In this document: positions 1 to 12,500 of the stretch, piece by piece
Layout of the letters: every line of letters starts with the position of its first letter
How positions within the stretch are numbered: the first letter of the stretch is position 1
Origin: Pratylenchus scribneri
Lineage: Eukaryota; Nematoda; Chromadorea; Rhabditida; Pratylenchidae
Length of the DNA: 64,000 bases
Assembly: GCA_030063045.1 (NCBI GenBank)
Contig: JAQSEB010000090.1
Location: forward strand, 868,001-932,000
Direction: 5' to 3'
Made by a program: the position numbers and the translations under genes
Notes under the pieces: generated by a model
Told to the model about the DNA's origin: nothing
Seen by the model: only the letters and a program-made list of their open reading frames with translations
Databases searched by the model: none

Positions 1-444
1 AAATACAATTTAACAAAAGAAAATCAACCGAATTTTGGGATATTTCCAATCTTTTCTAGTCATAAATTTTTGCATTTGCATTAATAAACTCACCAAAAAT
101 AGCATAAATAAAAAATTTTGACAAATTTACTAAACCTTGATCACTTTAAAATTAATCTATGCTCAAATAAAAATACATTCCAACATCTAATCAAATACCA
201 TTTTTTAAATAAAAAAATACACAAAACATTTTCGATACTCAATTCCCTTCTGGCCAGCATAAATCATCTTTTTTAACATTTTTTATTCAATATTGGAAAG
301 AGGAAAGTGAACCCAAAAATAACCGAAAATAAAAAAGAAGGACAGTGAAAGGGATAGACTTTAACAAATTTTGGTTAACATCTTGGAAAATGGCCATCTT
401 CTTTTTGCAACAATTTTGTGGCCATTTCTTCTTCCTTCTTCTTC
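1..444. other. 3' flank of first Ly6-like gene, no gene seen
   Basis: AT-rich non-coding sequence. Bases about 1-110 resemble about 2390-2500, and about 290-420 resemble about 2670-2800, so the Ly6-like gene was duplicated together with its 3' flank. The open frame on the minus strand here runs through the last coding exon in a different frame and is not a gene. Confidence 0.6.
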
Positions 445-1027
445 TTAAACCAAGAAGTGTCCGATGGAAGCAATCACAGCGACAAGGGAGAAAATCAACG
501 CAATTGTAATCGGATGGTACATTGCTGTTTAAAAATGATAAAATTTTAAATTCATGTAAATTTTTTAATTTTAACAATTTGTATTAAAAACAGACCCGAA
601 TTGCAAAGGTCGCTGGTACAGTAAGTGCATTTTTTGGCAATGGTTTTACTAAATTCACCTCGTTTACATTCATAAAAGTCAGGATTGCATTTTTCGATAC
701 TCTCAAACAGGGACAAACTTCCACAATCTTTTATTGATCTTCCATCCATAAAGCCGCCACCTATATATTTATCAATTAATATAAGCATTATGATTTTTAA
801 TTAATTACAATCAACTTTGACGCACGCATCAAAGCCAATGCATAATTTCTTGCGATAGCTCCAAGTTCCACTATCAGTGTTACCGCTGCCAGTATAGCAT
901 TCAATGTCTGTTTATGATGTAAAATTTAAAATAAAACTTAAATTTGCTATATTACCTGCAGCAATGCCGACAAAATTGCCAAAAGACAGATGGCAATGAT
1001 GGCAGTTTTGCCAGCAGAAATGCACAT
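445..1027 (-). CDS. Ly6/three-finger-like secreted protein, copy A (possibly broken)
   Basis: Four minus-strand exons: 956-1027, 809-907, 596-760 and 445-524. Exon 1 gives a hydrophobic signal peptide starting MCISAGKTAIIAICLLAIL. Exons 2 and 3 give a cysteine-rich domain that opens ECYTG and closes CTSDLCN, the typical end of Ly6/uPAR three-finger folds. Exon 4 encodes a hydrophobic tail ending GHFLV, as in GPI-anchored members, so the product is expected at the outer cell surface. The exon order matches copy B at 2826-3651. Odd point: the exons sum to 416 nt. Exon 1 ends in phase 0, whereas exon 2 needs one preceding base, as in copy B. One base therefore seems missing near the end of exon 1, unless splicing differs. 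The domain assignment is firm; function is unknown. Confidence 0.75.
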
Positions 1028-2825
1028 TTTTCGTTGATGTTTGATGGAAATATCGGAATTAAGATTTGAGAGTGGAAAGATTTACTGAAGCTGGAATATT
1101 AATAATAGAAATTTATTTTTAATTGAGAAAAAATGGATGACGCGCTAGATTTAGAAATTATGCCATAAGGCATAAATAAGCTCATAGCTCAATAGGGAGG
1201 TAAAAATGAATTCAAAAATAAACTTAATAAATGTTATCAAAGCATTGATGTATGCTTTTTAAGAAAAGTTTATTTTTTTAAAAATTTATTAAATTCTTAT
1301 AATGTATAAATAACATTTTAGTGCCTATTTAATGGTATTAATTTATGTCTAACTAATAAGCCGAATAACCGGATTTTAAAATATTATAAGAATTTATATG
1401 TTGGAGAAATTGTAAAGGATTTTATTTATTAGAGAATAAAATCATAAAAATAAAATGGGAGAAAAACTAATTCCAATAAATTTTAATGGATTGAATGTAA
1501 CGAAATGGGTAAAATGAAATGAAAATGATTGTGCTCTCATTTTGGCCGATCCGGCTGATGAGGGCGATTGCTATGTCAAATAACAGTGAATAGATGATTA
1601 ATAAGCTAAAATAAGCAATGAAGAAAAATGACTCCCCACATTTCGCCCTGGTATCATTTTTTCGAAATGATAATTTTACATTATTTGGTGGGAATATCCT
1701 CCAATCGAGATAAATTAATTTCAGGCGCATTGGTTTTAATGGAATGAAGGGAATAGTAAAAAATGATATCATACTAATAAATTATTTTACTTTTTATTTT
1801 ATAATATTCTCTAAATTTAATAATGCGATCAGCGCTGACTGACATGGGAATGAATCCGGGAATGAATTCCGGGGATAATCAATGGGATGGTCAAGCGTGA
1901 GAAAAAGCCACTTTTTCTTGAATTGAAGATTTATTTTTGAGAAAGTGAATGTGAGCTTTAAGGCATTATGAAATTACTTTATGGAATTGTCCTCTCATTA
2001 CATTAGATAAACAAAAAATATATTTTCTATAAGATGTCCTTATCTATAAGAATATGCTTATGAATAATTAATATCCATATTGTATTTACAAATATGTCAT
2101 TCCATTTGAATCTATTAAAAAAATCTATTTAAATTCTTAATATTTTATAAAATATATTTTATCGGATTCAATGAAACAATTTCATTAAATTTTTGCGGAA
2201 CATAATACCATTATTATTGAACTAAAATTGAATAAATATTGTGATCAACGAAAGAAAAGATCGAATCGATTAGCTTAATTAATTTTGGTTAAAAAAAGAA
2301 ATCAACTACAGCACATCTATTTAAATTTAAATCAGTTGATGAGAATGAGAATACGGGAGTAAAAATTTATGAGAATTGTTCAGCTTTACAAAAAGAAAAA
2401 AAACAACCTAATTTTGGGCAATTTTCCCATCTTTTTTGGTCATATAATTTTGCAGATTCTACCAAATCCACCAATTTTTTTTCTTTAATAAACTTATAAA
2501 CAAATTGCATGAATATTTGACAAATTTCTAAACCCAAATCACTTAAAAATTAATTTATACTAAGAATACATTCCACCCGACACCAATTATACAAGCAAAA
2601 AATTGTCAATAGATACGCGATTCCATCGACGACCATCATACATCTTATTTTTTAACATTTTTTATTCAACATTGGAAAGAGGAAAGTGAACCCAAAAATA
2701 ACCGAAAATATAAAAGAAGGACAGTGAAAGGGATAGACTTTAACAGATTTTTGTTTAACATTTTGGAATATGGCCATCTTCTTTTTGCAACAATTTTGAG
2801 GCCATTTCCTTCCTCCTCCTTCTTC
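1028..2825. other. Intergenic, first copy of duplicated upstream region
   Basis: No gene seen. About 1100-1990 is the upstream region of Ly6-like A and has diverged copies at about 3720-4310 and 4830-5420. A shared landmark is the block TTTTGGCCGATC near 1540, 4152 and 5025. About 2380-2640 repeats the 3' flank seen at the left end of the window. Confidence 0.6.
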
Positions 2826-3651
2826 TTAAAGTATAAAGTGCCGGATGGCAATCAGCACAGCGCCAATGACGGTCAGCAGCGAAATGGCAATCGGATGGTG
2901 GAATGCTGTAAAAAAAAGAATATATTTTTTAAAATTTAGAAGAATTAATTAATTTTAATTTTAATAATTTATTTACCGTAAATTCTCTTTTAATACACCA
3001 GTTTCTAATAATTCCCCATCCTCGACGTTGAGGACCCATAACTTCTCTCAGGGTGGACTTAAAAAAATTTTTATTGAAATTTTTGTTTTATAAATCTCTC
3101 TTTAAAATCGGTATTATTATTCAAAAATATATACAAATTAAGGAGTTAGACTCCCAATTTTACCCAATTTTTGAAGGGTTGAAAAAAATTCCCCATGGGG
3201 AATTGAAAGAGTATTTACGGTATTTTTTGTTCATTTAATTTAAAAAAACATACCCTTATTGCAAAGCTCACTCTTGCACAAGTTGCAATCTTTCGCAATG
3301 TCTTTAAAAGCAAATTCGCATGTGGTGCTAGCAACATTGCATTTTTCGATAGGCCCAGCATCCATGCAAACTTTCAGAATTTTTCCGTCATTTGCGCCAC
3401 CACCTAAATTTCATTACATTTTTTTTATTTTCGTTATTATATAAAATTACAATCAACTTTGAGGCATCCATTAGCCAAGGGACTCGTGCATTCATATTCT
3501 TTGAATCCATCATCACTGTCGCCAACATAGCATTTGAAACCTGAAATTTGTTGATAGAAAAATATATAGATAAATATGCAAAATTACCAACAGCAATGCT
3601 GATCAAAGATGCCAAAATGCAGATCACAATGATGGCATTTTTGGCACACAT
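2826..3651 (-). CDS. Ly6/three-finger-like secreted protein, copy B
   Basis: Four exons on the minus strand: 3588-3651, 3451-3540, 3254-3403 and 2826-2905, all joined in phase 1 and giving 127 residues. Exon 1 is a signal peptide (MCAKNAIIVICILASLISIA). The mature part starts GFKCYVG, contains about ten cysteines, and ends CKSELCN, the Ly6/uPAR signature. The last exon is a hydrophobic tail (SLLTVIGAVLIAI) consistent with a GPI signal. It is a tandem paralog of copy A with the same intron positions. Intron 3 carries a 249-bp inverted-repeat element. Nematode Ly6-like proteins are small surface or secreted proteins of varied, often unknown role, so no function is assigned here. Confidence 0.85.
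2974..3222. repeat. MITE-like element, TACCGTAAAT family, in Ly6-like B intron 3
   Basis: The left end reads TACCGTAAATTCTCTTTTAA and the right end AAAGAGTATTTACGGTA, an imperfect terminal inverted repeat about 20 bp long. The interior has CCTCGACGTTGAGGACCC and CTCAGGGTGGACTT blocks shared with the copies at 15144-15398 and 18735-18987. No target duplication could be fixed with confidence. Confidence 0.7.
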
Positions 3652-6551
3652 TTTGATGTTGTTTGATTTGGAAGATGTTAAGAAGAAGATTATTTGAGAG
3701 TTGAAGGATTTTCTAAATAAAATAAATTATTAGAATAATTGTTTGGGGTTCTGAAATGGATGGATTAATTATGTGGATTTTATGGATTATGGTTCATAAG
3801 CTTATTGGAGAGGAAAAAATTAACATAGAAGTAATTAAATGATAACTATCTTTTTAGGGAATAAAGAATAGGTCTTTTTCCTTTATAAACTAGGTTTCAA
3901 TAAATTTGTTAAAATTGTACATTTCAAGGCTTTATATTATGGATGTTTTCTATGAATGAATGCCTAAATAAGTCGAAAACCCAATTTTGGAATTCTAAAG
4001 AATTTATTTGTTAGAAATTTAAAGGATTTTTATTTATTTATTAGAGAAATAAAATGGTAAAATGAAAAGGGAAAAAACCATTCCAGTAAAATTTAATAAA
4101 AATTAATGAATGAAATGAAATGGGTAAAATGAAAATGAATGTGCTCTTCTATTTTGGCCGATCGGACGGCGAAAAACGCATTAAAAGGATGGATGATTAA
4201 GCCAAAGGAAAATTGCCCCTTACTCTTTATATTGGGAATCGTTTTTTTCGAAAATGATGAATACCACATTTTGGCCACATATATTTTAGGATGATGTAAG
4301 ATTTGGATTTGGGGATATTTTGAAGAAGATTTTCTTTTAGTGTTGAAGGATTTTTCTTAAAGTTGGATATTTTTGGGGGTCCAGAGATGGATCAACGATC
4401 AATGAGATGGTTTTATTATTTATAGGTTATGCCCAGGAGATATGGGTCCTCAAAATCGAGACTACCGTATTAATAGAGGGTAGGGTAAAGATTATATTGC
4501 GGTAGATCTATATAAAAGTAGGAAGTGTTTTGATTATTAGCCGGCCATACCGTATAAAACTGAATGGGGACAATTTTTTCAGACCCAAAAATTGGGAAAA
4601 TTTGGGAGTCTATTTCTAAATTTAAAGTGAATTTTATAGAGCTTTATGGAATTAATAAGAAAATATAATAAAATTTTTAAAGATCACCCTCCTAGGAAAT
4701 AGGGCCCTCAAACTCTAAACCAGGTAATAATAAAGAATACCGTATATTTATTTACAATTCTAGCGCTTTTCATCCAAAAATCCTTTAAAAACCTTTGGAC
4801 AAGTTTTCCCCAATTTAGAAGGGATTGAGTTTGTACATTTCAGGGACTCTTTAATAGAATGTTTTAAATGAGTAAATGTCTAATCAAACAGAAAGAAAAA
4901 CCCGGATTACAAAATTCTAAAGGATTTTATTATCGGGGTAAAATCGTTAAAAAGAAATGGGAGAAAAAAATTCAAAAAAATTTTAATAAAAATGTATTGA
5001 AAATGAATGTGTATGTCCTCATTTTTGGCCGATCGACGGACGGCGAATTACACATAAAAATAAAGGATGATTAAGCAGATGAAAATAGCCCTCCCCCTCT
5101 CCCTCTCTAATTGCAGTCAACAAAATTGGATTTTTTGAAAAGATGATACACAATTTTAGTGAGAATATCCACGAATCGGGACAAATTTAATTTTTATGTA
5201 CATTGTACTTTGGATGATGAATTTGGCTTTAATAGAAAAGGAAGAATAATAAAAATGATATCATATAATTTTTATTTGTAATTTTATAATGTTCTCTAAA
5301 TTAAATGGATTCAATAAGTAGAGGGGGTTGAATGAATCCGAGGAAGAATTTCCTGGAAAATCAAAGTGATGGAGATGGAAGAAAAAATCCGCTTTTTCCT
5401 ATTGAATTGAAGATTTATTTTTCCGGGATCTGAAGTTATTTTTGAGGAACTCTAGGATGTATATCGATTTAGATAGAGATCCCTTCTCTTATTAAGTTCC
5501 AATGTAATCTAATGGCAAAGATCGAAAATTAATGAAATTGATTTAATAATACATTATTTAAAATCTCAGCCTCTCCTCTAACATTGACAATTATTTAATT
5601 TGTGTCCATATGATTCTGTTGATTTATTTTTTCTAAAATTATATTCCAAAATATGAAATCGGCATCCAAATATGTAACCTTTCCACCTTTCCAGTCGCCA
5701 AACCAAAATAAAATAAATGAAGATATATATGTGCATTTTTGGAAAGAATATCCTTTTATCGAAGTCGAAATTGATGGTTTAAATGCATGTAAAAAATGTT
5801 AAGGAAGCTAAAATTATAAAATTTAAATTTATAAAGCTTTTTAGGTTAAAAGAATTACAGATATTTGGAATCCGAAATAAAAAATGATATAAATAATTTT
5901 AAATAGACAGAAATGACTAGATTTACAACCTCGATAGAAACTTTTTCGTCGTTGCGAAAAAATATTTATAAAAAGTACAATTTTAGATTTTATATAGCTT
6001 TTTAGATTAAAGAATCACAGAAAATCGGAATACGAAATAAAATAAAAAAGATTCGATTACAAAAATTAATTTAATTAAATTGGTCAACGAAAGTCGAATA
6101 GACAGAAAATAGTAGAATTTTAATTCTTGAAAAATTTTTCGAGTTGTCTTGATTTACCGTAATTGCTTTTAATTCCTCATCCTCTAATAAATCCCCAAAT
6201 CTCTATTAATTCCCCACCCCTAAAAAACCTATTAATTCCCAATCTCCTAGTAAAAGTGTAAAAAGTGTCTTATCTTAATTAACGAAATTTAATTCCTTCT
6301 TTATATTTGCCAAAAAATTAATTTTAATTTTTGAAATTATAGAAAAATTTAGCATTTAATCCATCGAAATATAATTTACTGCCATCGGGGAAGATCGAAA
6401 ATAATTAAATCCCCGCAATTTGTTCAGGTTGAAAAATAATTTCCCACAGGGAATTAAAAGAGCATTTAGGGTAACTCATTTTTTGATGCCCATTTTTGTC
6501 TTTCAAATCGTCAAAAAATGTCAAAGTCCAATATTCCTCCAATCCATCAAT
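3652..6551. other. Intergenic, two more copies of the Ly6 upstream region
   Basis: About 3720-4310 is the upstream region of Ly6-like B. About 4830-5420 is a third copy of the same stretch, with no gene body attached downstream on the minus strand. About 4430-4750 holds degenerate TACCGTA-type element fragments. 5430-6150 shows only AT-rich sequence with no recognisable feature. Confidence 0.55.
6155..6472. repeat. MITE-like element, TACCGTAAAT family
   Basis: Begins TACCGTAATTGCTTTTAATT and ends GGGAATTAAAAGAGCATTTA followed by GGGTA, an imperfect inverted repeat of the same type as 2974-3222. It contains several short ATTCCCCA/ATCCCCAA blocks. It ends about 80 bp from the stop codon of the M13 gene, so it may lie in that gene's 3' UTR. 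Confidence 0.6.
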
Positions 6552-9500
6552 TTAATTGTACAAATGACATTGTTCCTCGGGTGGTGGATTCATTCGATCT
6601 CCTTTCTTGCATTGAAATGCTTCGGAAAATTGCCATAAATTCATCAGAGGCAGATTCACACGCATATGAATCGGTGAATGGCTGAATGTTTTATTTATCG
6701 GATTCCAACGGGGATCATCACGATGTGAAACGCAGAAAGGCTGAAAATGTAAATTAAAATTTTCAAAATAAATTTTATGAAATGTGGAAAATTTAAAATA
6801 TTTTTAAGATGGGTCAAAAATTTTGTAAAATTATTTTTTAATTTAAATTTTTTCATGAGTTCATCCATATAAGTCTAAATTTAAAATATATTTATTATTT
6901 ATTGCATATCCAAACAAAGGAAAATGTACCCAAAATTACATAAATTTATTTAATTCTTTGATTTTTTTCAACCAGACTTTTATTTTCTCTGATTCATAGA
7001 ATAAATAGTTGAAATTCACTTTAAATAAGTCAGAAATTTCAATTTTTATTCAAATTCGATTAATTTAAATTTTTACAAAATTCATAAATATACATTTTTA
7101 GAAAATAATTAAAATTTTTTAATGTTAATTTAATGGGAAATATTTACTAAAAACCCATTAAACTAAAAGTTTATAAAATTTCAGAAACATAGAATATAGT
7201 AAAATAAGTTCTAAACCAAATCGAATGATTTCGAAAAGGCACATCATTTGATTTTGTTTTGGTTTAGTTTTAACCAATATTAAATTAAATTCAATTTCGA
7301 ATTATTACAGAAGGTAAATTATGTAAATCTCTTGATCAAATTATAAATACGAAAATATAAATAATTCACTCTAATTTTTAATATAAATTTATTAAATTTT
7401 TTCACTATATTCAATATTTTTTTAATAAATTTAATATCTATTTCTTATTAGAATATCCTTTTTTAAAATAATTCTTAAAGAAAAAACAAACAAATGCTTT
7501 GGCAATGAAAATGAGCTGATCCGGCTTAAATTTGGCCAATGCGCCATCGAATGATATTTTATTTATTTCTTCCGGATAATGCGCTTTAAAATATTCCCAT
7601 GCTTTCCACATTGCCTGTGTGCCAACTTCATCGGCTGTGTCCTCAATTACCGTATCAGGAATTGGATATTTTGGGTAGTACTAAAAAATAAAAATTTAAA
7701 TTATTATTAAATTCAGATTTTTTGTTGGTCAAAAATGAGTTAAAAATATTATTTTAAATTTTAAAATTGAATTCTTATGCTATCCGAATTTTGAATTTGC
7801 CAATATAGGTAAGCATTTTTGATAAAAAAAAATTTGATAGAATAGCGGTTTTTCAAATGTATCGGTTTTCGGTTTTCGAAATAATGTTTGTTTTCGATTT
7901 CGGTTTTTTTCCTATTTTCGGTTATTTTGAGCAAAATTTCCAGATTTAAATTTGAAATTTCATCGATTTTGTTAAATCGAAACCGACTCTGTCATACTTC
8001 ATCAGGGTTAGCAGATTAAGTACATTGGTCTGGAAAAAAAGATTTTGGTTCCAAAAAAAGATTTTTGTTATAAGTTAATATAAATTGATTAAAATTTGTT
8101 AGTTAAGTTTTTTTCTCATAAATGAACGAGAAGGAATCAATTGGGACTAATAAGACTACATTTTTTGAGAAGATATTTTTTCGAATTTTTGAACCGCAGG
8201 TGAAATAATTTAATTTCAAAATGGCCAATAATTGAAAAATTAGAACTTGGCCGCGCAACGAAAAATTTTGTCGTTTTTTAATTTTGTAAAAAAAAGTAAA
8301 TAAAGTATATCAAAGTCAAAAAAAGTTTTTACATCTGTGAACCTTGCTTTAAATAAAATGACGATTAATAAATAAAATGTCTCCTGCTTCGCTTTTGTTC
8401 TATTTAGCCACATTTTCGGCTATACTTTTTTTTAAGAATTTCTAGTAAATCTATTGTTATTAATATTTAATTTATTTAATCCTACAGGGCTAAATTTTAT
8501 AAAATTGGTACTAAAATTCTTGCAAAATTAATTTTCAATTAAAAATTGCATAATTTCTTAATTATTAAAAACTTTAATAACCCAAAATTTACCTCTTCAT
8601 GCAATTTTTTATACTGTTTAATAAAACATTTTTCCCGTTGTTTGTATTGCTCCGAATATGGTTTGTTCCAAAATTTTGGTCCAAATGTGCCATTTTCCAA
8701 TCGATCATATTCCTCATTGAGTGGTTGCAAAGAATGTGCTTGTTCATGGCCAAATAAAGTACCAAAATAACCAAAATTGTAGGCGGCTGGGAATTTATTG
8801 TTGTAGACCTATAATAGTATAAATTTAAAAACAAAAATAATGAAATTCAAATTATTTTAGATTTTTAAGAAATTTATTTTTTGACAAAATTATTATTTTT
8901 AAATTTCAAAAAATATTTTAGAATATTTTTAATTCTTATAAATCTTTAAGAAAATATAATTTTAAAGTTTTTTATTTTTTAAAAAAAATTTATTTTGCAT
9001 TTCAAAATTTATTTATAAAACAGTACTTTTTTGTCGACCGATTTATAACGGATTAGGGAGTACAAATTATAGGAAAATTGTAAAACTCATTGATGAGATG
9101 CATCGATTCATAAATAGTTTTCTGATTTTTAGGCTGAAACAAAGTGATTTTTATACCAAAAATTTAAAATGGTTTAAGCAACTTAACTCATTAAATATTG
9201 AATAAAATCAGGCAAACTTTTTATGAATCGACGTGTCTCACTCAATGAGTAAATACAAATATGCTGCTAAATAGACAGCTCTGAAGTGAAAAACTCCTTA
9301 TAACCATTATAAGATTATCTACAAATGTAAAATTTTCTAAAAAAAATAAATTTATAAAAAATATTTTTAATTCTGAAAATTCTCTGAAAAAAATTCCATT
9401 TTATTTCATTGAAAAAACAACCGGCAATAACAAATTTCCACCACCAATATTAATTTGATTCCAAAGATTCCAAAAATCACTGGAATCCGTGTATTCCAAT

Positions 9501-12500
9501 TCGCGAGTTGGAAATATTTGCTTTTTGGCTCGTCGAACTTGTACCAACATTTGCAGCCAATTCATTTCTTCGCTCAAATTGTATGTTTTATACATTCTAA
9601 ATATTTTTTAAAAATCAAAATTAATTTAATTTTATTATTTTCGCTATTAACTTCTTTATAAGTCTGCTTTGGCTAATAAGTTAATTGGCCAAAAGTAAAA
9701 GATTATTTTCCTATATACAAATTCAATTATTTTTCCTGCAAATTAAATACCACCCTTTATTTAATTCCATATTAAAACCTTTTCTTTGATGTTCATTAAT
9801 TTTTGTTTCCTTGAAGACAAATTCACTCATTGGATGCGAAAAATAATCATAAGATCCTTTAATGCATTGCATTGGCGAAAATGAATCCAAATTGACAATT
9901 TTGACGGAATCAATCAAACTCCACAATAAATATTCGGACATTGCTTGTTTTTCAATTTTACTATGGAAAATTAAAAATATTTGTAAAATGAACAAAAATA
10001 TTTATTTATTTTTCGGAGAAATATTTTATAACTTGAATTTAATTTAGCCAACTAAAAATTAATTATTTTAGAAAATTTTCTGTTATTTTAATGAATTTTA
10101 TACATAAACAAAAAAATTATTTTCATTATTTAAACAAAAAATAATGAGAAATATTTATTTTGTAGAAAAAATCATTGAAAATTGGAGAAAAGACTATTGA
10201 AGTTGCAGAAAAAAACGTACATAAAATGTTTATACCGGTTTAGTGGTTTGTTTATATACCAATTTGATAAATCTCATCAAGACTATCGAATAGTATATAA
10301 TATTTCGAATTTCGGTCAAAAATTAAAAGCATTAAACCTTTCAAATTTTTTTTTTCGTCTTCGATTCAAAACTACTTAAAAATTGGGTAAAACCCCAACA
10401 AAATCAATATTAAATGATGCTTCTCTTCGAGTTTTTTCGAATGGGTATTATAGAGTTTAGAGGTCTAGCGAAAATCATTAAATCGCTATAACCTTTTATG
10501 CAATTTCAATATTTTTCTGGAAATTAAATAATATCCAATAATTAATAATTTTTTTACCTTATTGTTTGGCTATATTTAGCCAATGCCTTTGAATATTTTA
10601 TAAAACTGTTTGGATAATAAAGAATTAATGTATCCGCCTCGGTTGCATTCGCATCCGGATAAATTTCTTGCATAATTTTGATCCAATCAATTTTGTCTTC
10701 CATACCAAAAATTTTACCATATTCTCCCAAAGTAGTTTTATACGCATTTTTATTGTCAATTCCATCAATTTGTACTGAAAATTTGTTTTTTAAATACAAA
10801 GATATTTTCACAATTTTGAAATAAATATTTTAATTCGATTTTTCCTTGATATAATATAATTTTGGAACTTGAAATCAAGAGGAGAGGTGATTTTAACACA
10901 ACAAAAAAATCTTTTTTCCGTAATATTTTAAATACTTTGATAATGATAATATTACAATTTTTATTTATTGTCAATTTAATCATTATATAAAATTATTTAT
11001 TTTTGTAATAAAAAATTTTCGTCGAAAAATCAACAAATTTGAGGCTTAAATGCTTAATCTTGTCTCGCATTATATTAAATCCATACGAAAGTCTAACAAA
11101 CAATAATGCTTCATTTGGCCAAATTATACGCGGCTTTAAAAATTATTTTTTAAATTAATTAATTTTTGTTGACAATATATGGCTTTTTGCAATTCAATAA
11201 ATTAAATAAACCCTTTCTTCTCCATAATTAATAAAAAATTATCTCAAAGTCCTTGCAAAATTTTTCTAAATCACTTACAATTCATTCGAATATCCGTTAT
11301 TTCCTGAGCAATTTCCAATAATTTCATCTGAATTTCCTTATTTTCCTCCTTGCTTAGTCCGGCTTTCCTCCCAGTTATACCAGTTTCTTTCATCGAATCC
11401 TGATAAAGTTTAACCGAATCCGGATCCATGACGGAGTCAAGGAATTGAAGGCGGAATTCGTGGCCCTCAAACATTTTCCCGGTTTTTGGATCCGTTTTCT
11501 TTGCAGCAATTCGTTCGATTGAAAAGAATGGATTGAAGGGATGAGTTCGGGTAATCCATTCCATGTTGAATTCCAGCATTTCAGGGGTGGAATCTAAATT
11601 TCAGGGTAGAATTTCTATCCATAGGAAATATTTATTTATTCCTAAAATAAGCGAATTTTTGAATTTGCATTTTTTATTTTTGTAAAAAACTAAAAAAAGA
11701 TTCACAATAAAATTATTTTAAATATGTTGTATAAATAAATATACATATTCAAATTAGTTTCCGATAATTAAAAATAAAATTTATTGCTAATTTTCATAAT
11801 TTATAATTTTTTCATACAAATTTAAATTTTTTGTAAAGATTGGACGAGCTAGGACCGAGAATCTCGGAAATTCTCGGTCTCAGAAATTCTCAGTCCAAAA
11901 ATACTGAAATCTCGTTATCTCAATGAAATTAGAGAATTGAGAATTTCCAAGTCAATTTTCAAAGTTTCTAAAAAATATTTAAAAATGAAAAAAATAAGAT
12001 AAAAAGACATAAAATAAGAAAAAAATTTAAAAATTTATTCATAAATCATGAAAAAAAATTTTATTTTTCTATGGTAGACCCGAGATCTCGATCGAAAATC
12101 TCAGTACACTCTCGGACTGAGATTTCGGAAAATCTCGGCGAGATTGTCTCGTTCAGATTTCTAATAAGAATATAATGTCTTTATAAATAATTTTTTTTAA
12201 ATTTTCATCATTAAGATATTCTGAATTTTATTCTATTTAATTTATAAATTTTTTTAAAAATTATTTTTCAAAAATCTTATTTAAATTTTGATTTTATTTA
12301 TTTTATAATGAATTAATTTTAAAATTCTATCATACTTGTTTCTTTCAAATAATTCAGATGGAATTGATTCACGAGTAAATCTTTGAATTCATCATTTTCA
12401 CTTTTATGTTTAACACATTTATCAAAAAATTTGAGCATATTCTTCGAAGCATCATTTTTGGGAAATTTATTCCTCAATTCCGATTTGGTAAAATGCGCTT

